Assembly: GCA_030435675.1 (NCBI GenBank)
Contig: CM059621.1
Span: 6,138,001 to 6,202,000 of the forward strand
Origin: Steinernema hermaphroditum
Lineage: Eukaryota; Nematoda; Chromadorea; Rhabditida; Steinernematidae
DNA length: 64,000 bases
Direction of reading: 5' to 3'
The notes beneath the pieces are model-generated. The model ran no database searches, had not been told where the DNA came from, and saw only the letters and a program-made list of their open reading frames with translations. Made by a program: the position numbers and the translations under genes. The stretch's first letter is position 1; the number at the start of each line of letters is the position of its first letter. This document shows, piece by piece, positions 58,844 through 64,000 of the stretch.

Positions 58844-61509
58844 TTACTTCAGGATGAACAAAGCAATCAAAAGCAAGGCAAGATGATCGAAATACAAATG
58901 TTCAATCCATCCTAAACTAACGCCTTTTCGCTTCACTTGTTGCTTCTCGAAGTGCCCTCTCAGAACCTTCTCAGCGTAGAAGAGACCTTCGTCCAAAGAA
59001 GGTATTATGCGATCCATATAAATTTCATACAAGCTGTCGATCTTATTTTTGTAATAATCGTAATTGTCCAAGATGTCGTGCATTGCCTCAAGAAGTGTCT
59101 CTTTGTTGATGGTATACTTGTTAACTGTTTTGCCGAAGCCCAGCTCCAGAGAAATCCGGGTATTCATCGCTTGTTCCGCAAAAATTGGCATGTAAATTAC
59201 GGGTGTTCGAGTGCATAGGGCCTCTTTCAAACTGAAACATTGGCATTCCAGGGAATAGAGAGTAGTTATTACCTTTTCAGACCTCCGTGGCTAATGAATA
59301 ACTTGGTGTTGTCATGGGTGAGTACATCCAATTGCGGCGCCCATGTAGTCAGCATCACATGACTCCCAACAATGAGCTTCCTCTTTCCCTTATACGCAAA
59401 AATTATACGATAGTCTTTCAATTCGTTGAGCGCTCCTTCAAATGCCCTGACCACATATTCCGGAGCGTTGTCCCAAGCAATGATGCTTCCAAAAGCTACA
59501 TATATTGTCCCTTTTGAGGTTGGATCATTGACGAAGTCGAGATAGTCCGTTGGAAGGGATTTCGGCGCCCCGCAATGAGAGCCAATGTATTTGAAATTTA
59601 CAGCTTCGGGTACAGGGTAGATAAGACGATCGAAGTGGTCGCTAAGGTGGAGCGATTGGCGCTGCACGAACTCAGCAAACGTGAAGTCGTGCAACTTGAG
59701 GCGATTGAAGTTTTTGAAGTTCACAAATGGCACTGAAAGAGTTAGCTGTAAAACTGGGGTTGTTAAAATGCGTTTTTAAGGGGCCTTATGGATTACTGAT
59801 CCTATCCGGTAACTGTCGCTTACAGTGCACATAGCGAAAGGACAGATAAAAAACGGGGTAAAAAATGAAAATCAAAGCTGTCCATGAAGTTGGTCCCGTC
59901 GCGATCACTCTGTCCATGTTTTCGCGTCCATTCACGTTTTGTTCCACTCATCCACCTCGCAAAAGAACACAATGTAGGGAGTGTTCCTGACTGCCAACTA
60001 GGGTTGTCGAATATTCGAAAATCCTCGAATATCGAATCGAACCGAATATTCGATATTCGAGGATCCTCGAATATCGAATCGAATCGAATATTCGATATTC
60101 GAAGGTTCGAATCGAATCGAACTGATGAATCAGCTAAAGTCGATAACATGGCAACTTTTTTGTTAACGAGAAAAAACAATGCAAGTCGGAATCACTCTTC
60201 CGCGTCACTGTAGTCGTCTTTGGGATCTGGTGTGGACGTTTCGTTTCTGGCGGAACTTTGTCGCGTCGAGACCCAGAACATATTTTGATTCGATATTCGG
60301 AAATCTTCGAATATCGAATCGAATCGAATATTCGATATTCGCAGATCCTCGAATATCGAATCGAATATTCGATATTCGGAGATCCTCGAATATCGAATCG
60401 AATCGAATATTCGATATTCGTAAAAACTCGAATTATTCGATTCGATTCGACAACCCTACTGCCAACCATGTCAGCGAAGCCATCACAACTACAGGGCTCG
60501 GCCTTCGGGGTCACGGCGAGCTTAGGCTTGTGCTTATGGATTTTAAGCGAGCCCTGTAGTCTTAATAGCTTCGCTGATATCCTAGGTAGTCATGCGTCAA
60601 CTGGTTCTGCTCCCGGAATCTTTTAGCCCCTGTCCAAATCTTACGCCACAGAATGACACAAGTACGGCATAACACCTTTGTAGCAGCACTAGGAACGTAC
60701 GAATGTATCGCATTCCAACATGTTCGATAGCATCTTCCACAAATCCACGCAAACGATTAGAGAACCTGGTCGGATTCCACACGTCACTACTGTCCACAGG
60801 CAGTTTTGTGAATGTGCCGATTTTGGTTGACGAATATCGTCCTAAAGACACGCAATTGAAAACTGGTTTTGCAAATAGGAATTACCAACCGAGTGCAGCA
60901 TTGATGAAATTTGTCATGATCGCTGTTGAAGGCGAAAACACAATGTAGGGAGTGTTCCTCGTTTGTTTGAGATGAAAACAAATGGCGTTTTGGTGAATAG
61001 CGAACAGTTCGTCCATCACGATCAAGTCCCAGTTTGTTGAAAGGATCGTATTGAACTGAAATTTATGATTTAATCGGCCAAAAATTGTGAATCTCAACCT
61101 GATCAGGGTGTTCATCCATGAGTTCACCGAATAGTGCATCAGACATCCCGAACAGAACCGGCATTAGAAAGGAGTGTGTGTCCATTGTCCAAAAAAAGTC
61201 CGCGTTTACAACCTTGTTCTCTTTAGGAGGCATGTAGATGTGCAACACCTTGATTCCCGGCCCGAAATCTCGTGGCTCCTTCTTAGTGCTCGTATCCAAA
61301 ACGGTCACATTATGGCCGGCTTTCGACAAACTAACATCGATCCTGCACTCATCATTTGTTGTCGTGGCTTACCGTACGAAGAACGGCTTCATACTGTTGA
61401 AGTGACTATCGGAGTCATGAGCCGCAGTTATTAATATATCCGCGGCAAACACTCCATTGAGGTAGAATACATTGGAAAATAGAACAGCGATTGCGAAAGA
61501 AACGTACAT
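58844..61509 (-). CDS. UDP-glycosyltransferase, intact, 6 exons, hAT-like insert in intron 4
   Basis: Exons in transcript order: 61373-61509, 61099-61330, 60890-61055, 60701-60841, 59273-59732, 58844-59231, giving 507 residues. Exon lengths of 232, 460 and 388 match the gene at 52470 and 166 matches exon 3 at 43280. Signal peptide, ADILITAAHDSDSHFNSMKP, AGHNVTVLDTST, WDLIVMDELFAIHQNAICFH, RNTPYIVFSPSTAIMTNFIN, SHCGAPKSLP, GTIYVAFGS, TTWAPQLDVLTHDNTKLFIS, HGGLK joined to SLKEALCTRTP, PIFAEQAMNTR and a C-terminal membrane segment (LALLLIALFIL). Intron 4 is 968 bp, far longer than the others, because it carries a hAT-like element and a hairpin repeat. Coding sequence is undamaged. Confidence 0.92.
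59968..59988. repeat. 21-bp exact copy of UGT exon 3 sequence
   Basis: CACAATGTAGGGAGTGTTCC plus one base is also at 60939-60959, where it encodes NTPYIV of this UGT. It lies in intron 4, two bases from the hAT-like element's target site. Confidence 0.7.
59999..60458. mobile_element. 460-bp hAT-like MITE with perfect 8-bp target duplication
   Basis: Terminal inverted repeats TAGGGTTGTCGAAT (14 bp, perfect). Flanked by CTGCCAAC at 59991-59998 and again at 60459-60466. Two sub-terminal arrays (60007-60120 and 60285-60450) are built from palindromic units such as GAATATTCGATATTCG spaced by about 50 bp; a 165-bp unique core separates them. No coding capacity. It sits in intron 4 of the UGT at 58844-61509. 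Confidence 0.88.
60473..60584. repeat. 112-bp imperfect hairpin
   Basis: TCAGCGAAGCCATCACAACT with ACAGGGCTCG (60473-60502) pairs with CGAGCCCTGTAGTCTTAATA with GCTTCGCTGA (60555-60584), about 30-bp arms with few mismatches. Could be a short fold-back element or transcribed hairpin. Confidence 0.6.
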
Positions 61510-62400
61510 AAAGTGTAGTAAACAGAAGAACGCATCGGCAATCACCCCTTTTTTTGTTTTTCTCTTCTGTTGACGTGTAGTTTATGATGCACGGTCGACG
61601 GCCTAAATAAGGAATTAATCGATCTCTGTAGCAGCGATGTCACCCTGCTTTGTTTTGAGCATACTCATCGAGGACGTGTACATATACATTTAACCTTTAC
61701 GCAGTTAAAATGAGGATCAAAAGCGACCTTCCAGCACTTCCAATTGGTTAAGTACTATAACACAAAATGGGGATATGAAGCACGTAACTATCGCTCGCAG
61801 CCACTCTGTTGCTATGTGGGTAGCTACAGCTACCCACAAGATATCTCATAGAGGTTGAGCTTTTTTGAGATTTTCGAAAAGGACGAACTGCGTTTATGCT
61901 TCGCGATGATAGTGGAATGGTCTTCAATTGATATCTACAACTGATATAAGGACCCACGGGATTCCCAATTTTTGCTTCGGATTCTGTCCTGTCTTTTAAA
62001 GGGGGTTCAATGAAGAGAGGTCTCGTGGAGGTGGGTGTGAATTGAGCAAGTTGAGCGCGTGATTCAACGAGTTGCCGCAGAGAGACCGCAAGTATTAGGC
62101 TATATCATAAAATGCTGGCAGCTTGTGATTTTAAACATTTCTGGACCCATGTGTTCTCAGCTGCTCTCAAAGCATTGCATCGTGACTTTTGTGAGAATCT
62201 GCATCAGACTACATGCTTTCTATGACGATGTATTCGGTTAAATTGGAGAAAGAAGGCATCGGACCAGCACAGGGGTTGGCCGAAGCCATTGGAAGAGTTG
62301 CGACGGATCACTATGGCAGGAAACGTGAACTGAGGCTCTGGGTGGCTCCTGCATCAAGACAAAGCTTTGCGACATTAAGCTCTCGAGCATGAGCCAGTTC
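61510..62400. other. Intergenic with an R3 copy
   Basis: 61738-61850 matches R3 at 27905 (TCCAATTGGTTAAGTACTA, then GTGGGTAGCTACAGCTACCC). The latter is itself a short palindrome. No gene seen. Confidence 0.35.
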
Positions 62401-62475
62401 CGCTAAAAAACTGTTCCATTAAGCAGTTTAACCTCGAAGTACGACAGAATCACGAACATCGCTTTCTCAGAATTC

Positions 62476-62934
62476 ATGGATGGCGAGACGATGTCTTTCA
62501 ACGACGCCCTTACCAAAATTTCTCTCGCTCTTCACATCACAAACTGCACAGTTCTGACAGCCGGCCAGATTGCCAATTCTACAGTCTTCATGAAACCGTT
62601 CTTCAAACTCCTGGGACGATCAGGAACGTTCACATCAGTGGAAACTTTTAATTACGGAGAGGAATGCGAGGAGTTTGTGAGAAAGCAGATGAAATCGATT
62701 CATCTCAAGTAACTGTGGTTGTCCGGCGAATCCTGGCATTCGGACTTCCAGAGTTTAGTCAGTTCTTTGACTGAAACACCAAAATTCTGGTGTCTCAGTT
62801 GTCGTTCCACGAATATAATACTCGACTACGAAACCGTTGTGTCTTTTAGAAACGGTGGGCAAATGGCGAGTTGCAAAGCATTTTTCTTGATGCCAAAGTT
62901 TCATTCGATAGTCACCGTATTCTGGCATTCCTGA
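62476..62934 (+). pseudogene. FTH/DUF38-like (F-box-associated) protein fragment with one stop
   Basis: The frame encodes FVRKQMKSIHLK, a TAA at 62710-62712, then LWLSGESWHSDFQSLVSSLT and PKFWCLSCRSTN. The pattern of a hydrophobic repeat ending in LxLSGExW resembles the FTH/DUF38 region of nematode F-box-associated proteins, which bind substrates for ubiquitination. The frame is the same on both sides of the stop. It is also open for some codons upstream of 62476 (TSKYDRITNIAFSEF), so the real start is unknown, and I see no F-box. Family call is tentative. Confidence 0.4.
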
Positions 62935-64000
62935 CCGACGTAGGATGTTCGATGGAACGTCCTACTCTATTCAGTTTGCCAGGAAGAAGCACTTTAAGGA
63001 TCAAGTTCGATGAACATGGAGTTAATGTGGATATTTTATTTGAATTTTAACTTCATTGATATGTTAGTTCGCCGTGCAATAAAATGAACAGTATGTACAG
63101 TGGGCGTAATAAATGCTGTTACACGAAATTTTTTTTTTCGTCAAATCTAATTTAAGATCAAATACCTGTTTAAAAAAAACAGTCAGTGATGTCCTTGAAT
63201 ACTTGTAAATGATGGTACTTCACAGCCACTCCGTAAAAGTAGGTTTTCAATTGTCAGCCGATAAAAAAGATGTTTTACTGATCTGTAAACTGTCACGTTC
63301 ACCATGCAAGATATCTCAACAAAGATCACTGTAACTGCTTTTTTCGGCTCAGGCCACGAATGAGATGCCAACATGAATCATTTGTAACTTACGACGCAAT
63401 TGTGTTCGAGTTCATCGCGTCATTCTTGAAATAACATGCTAAGTTTAAAATCATGCCTTCCATGAAATGTTTTCCAACGTAACTCCTGCCATTTCCGTAT
63501 ATGGTAGCTGTACTGTGCATACTTCGAATAAATTCGATGGGGAATACGAGCCAGTTAAGTTTCAGAGATGCTTAAATGCCAACAGCTTTACTGTAACGGC
63601 GTACAACTAGTTCAAAGACCGTTAATGGCGCCACACTTGATCCAACACTGGAACCGACGTGGATTACTAGCATCTGGGATGTCTTATCCGTGGGATGACA
63701 CTATCACGCACAGTAAGCACAGCACACTTGCTATGCTCTATTTTGAAATCATTTAAATCATTTCTTGGAAACTCAAATCCCATTTCAGGGTGCTCTTAGA
63801 GTACATGCATGTTGAGATTCTCTCCGGGCATTAGATCTTTATATTTAGCTCTCCTAGACAGCAAAGTAGCCATGTCCTTGTTGCATCTGCACCCAAGAAC
63901 ATCACTAGGTGTAACAACCCCCGCAATTTAAATCTATACATAAAATTTTTTTTATCAATCTGATAAGAGCGTTGAGGAAGTAATAATGTTCTCTCCCGAT
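62935..64000. other. Intergenic, no gene seen
   Basis: AT-rich DNA to the window end with only short open frames and no recognisable repeat. Confidence 0.35.

Noticed and set aside
60007..60450. Satellite or CRISPR-like array
   Set aside because: The periodic units are sub-terminal repeats of a bounded element with terminal inverted repeats and target-site duplication; no spacers, and the organism is eukaryotic.
59820..60514. Minus-strand frames reading Arg/Ile/Phe/Asp/Ser repeats
   Set aside because: Translation of palindromic hAT-like sub-terminal repeats, not protein-coding.

Overview
This is a nuclear genome window from a nematode. The evidence is a cuticle-type collagen, nematode-specific seven-transmembrane chemoreceptors of several families, multi-exon genes with very short introns (about 40-60 bp) bounded by GT/AG, and a maT/mariner element typical of worms. 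The genus cannot be fixed from sequence alone. Genes were rebuilt by hand-splicing, so exon ends are predictions.

Layout. 0-23 kb: the last exon of an srt-type chemoreceptor (10-167, cut by the window edge), a secreted M1 aminopeptidase (1793-6004, minus), a complete srt-type chemoreceptor (7706-9359, plus), then three minus-strand paralogous receptors with the same six-exon structure (9472-11224, 14223-15878, 20694-22766). 23-32 kb: gene-poor and repeat-rich, with a 1.3 kb maT/mariner element (28894-30192) whose transposase has three in-frame stops, and a possible tiny membrane-protein gene. 32-39 kb: a plus-strand UDP-glycosyltransferase (UGT) with one frameshift, a chemoreceptor remnant, a complete fukutin/LicD-family Golgi protein (35319-37245, minus) and an intronless chemoreceptor (38087-39022).

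39.7-51.5 kb: a hAT-like non-autonomous element followed by a 5,336-bp head-to-tail duplication (40771-46106 and 46107-51442) with no difference noticed between copies. Each unit carries one srt-type receptor and one UGT. One breakpoint lies in the loop of a palindrome inside the hAT-like element, the other in the terminal inverted repeat of a second element. 51.5-64 kb: a small heat-shock protein, an intact UGT (52470-54341), a cuticle collagen with one premature stop (56142-57395), another intact UGT (58844-61509) with a 460-bp hAT-like element in an intron flanked by a perfect 8-bp target-site duplication, and a broken gene resembling F-box-associated (FTH/DUF38) proteins.

Functionally the window is an environment-facing cluster: chemosensory receptors beside UGTs that conjugate lipophilic compounds, plus secreted peptidase, cuticle and stress genes. 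Several otherwise well-conserved genes are broken by a single base (aminopeptidase, two UGT loci, collagen, FTH-like), so either assembly indels or real decay must be separated before the annotation is used. At least four dispersed repeat families recur in introns and intergenic DNA.
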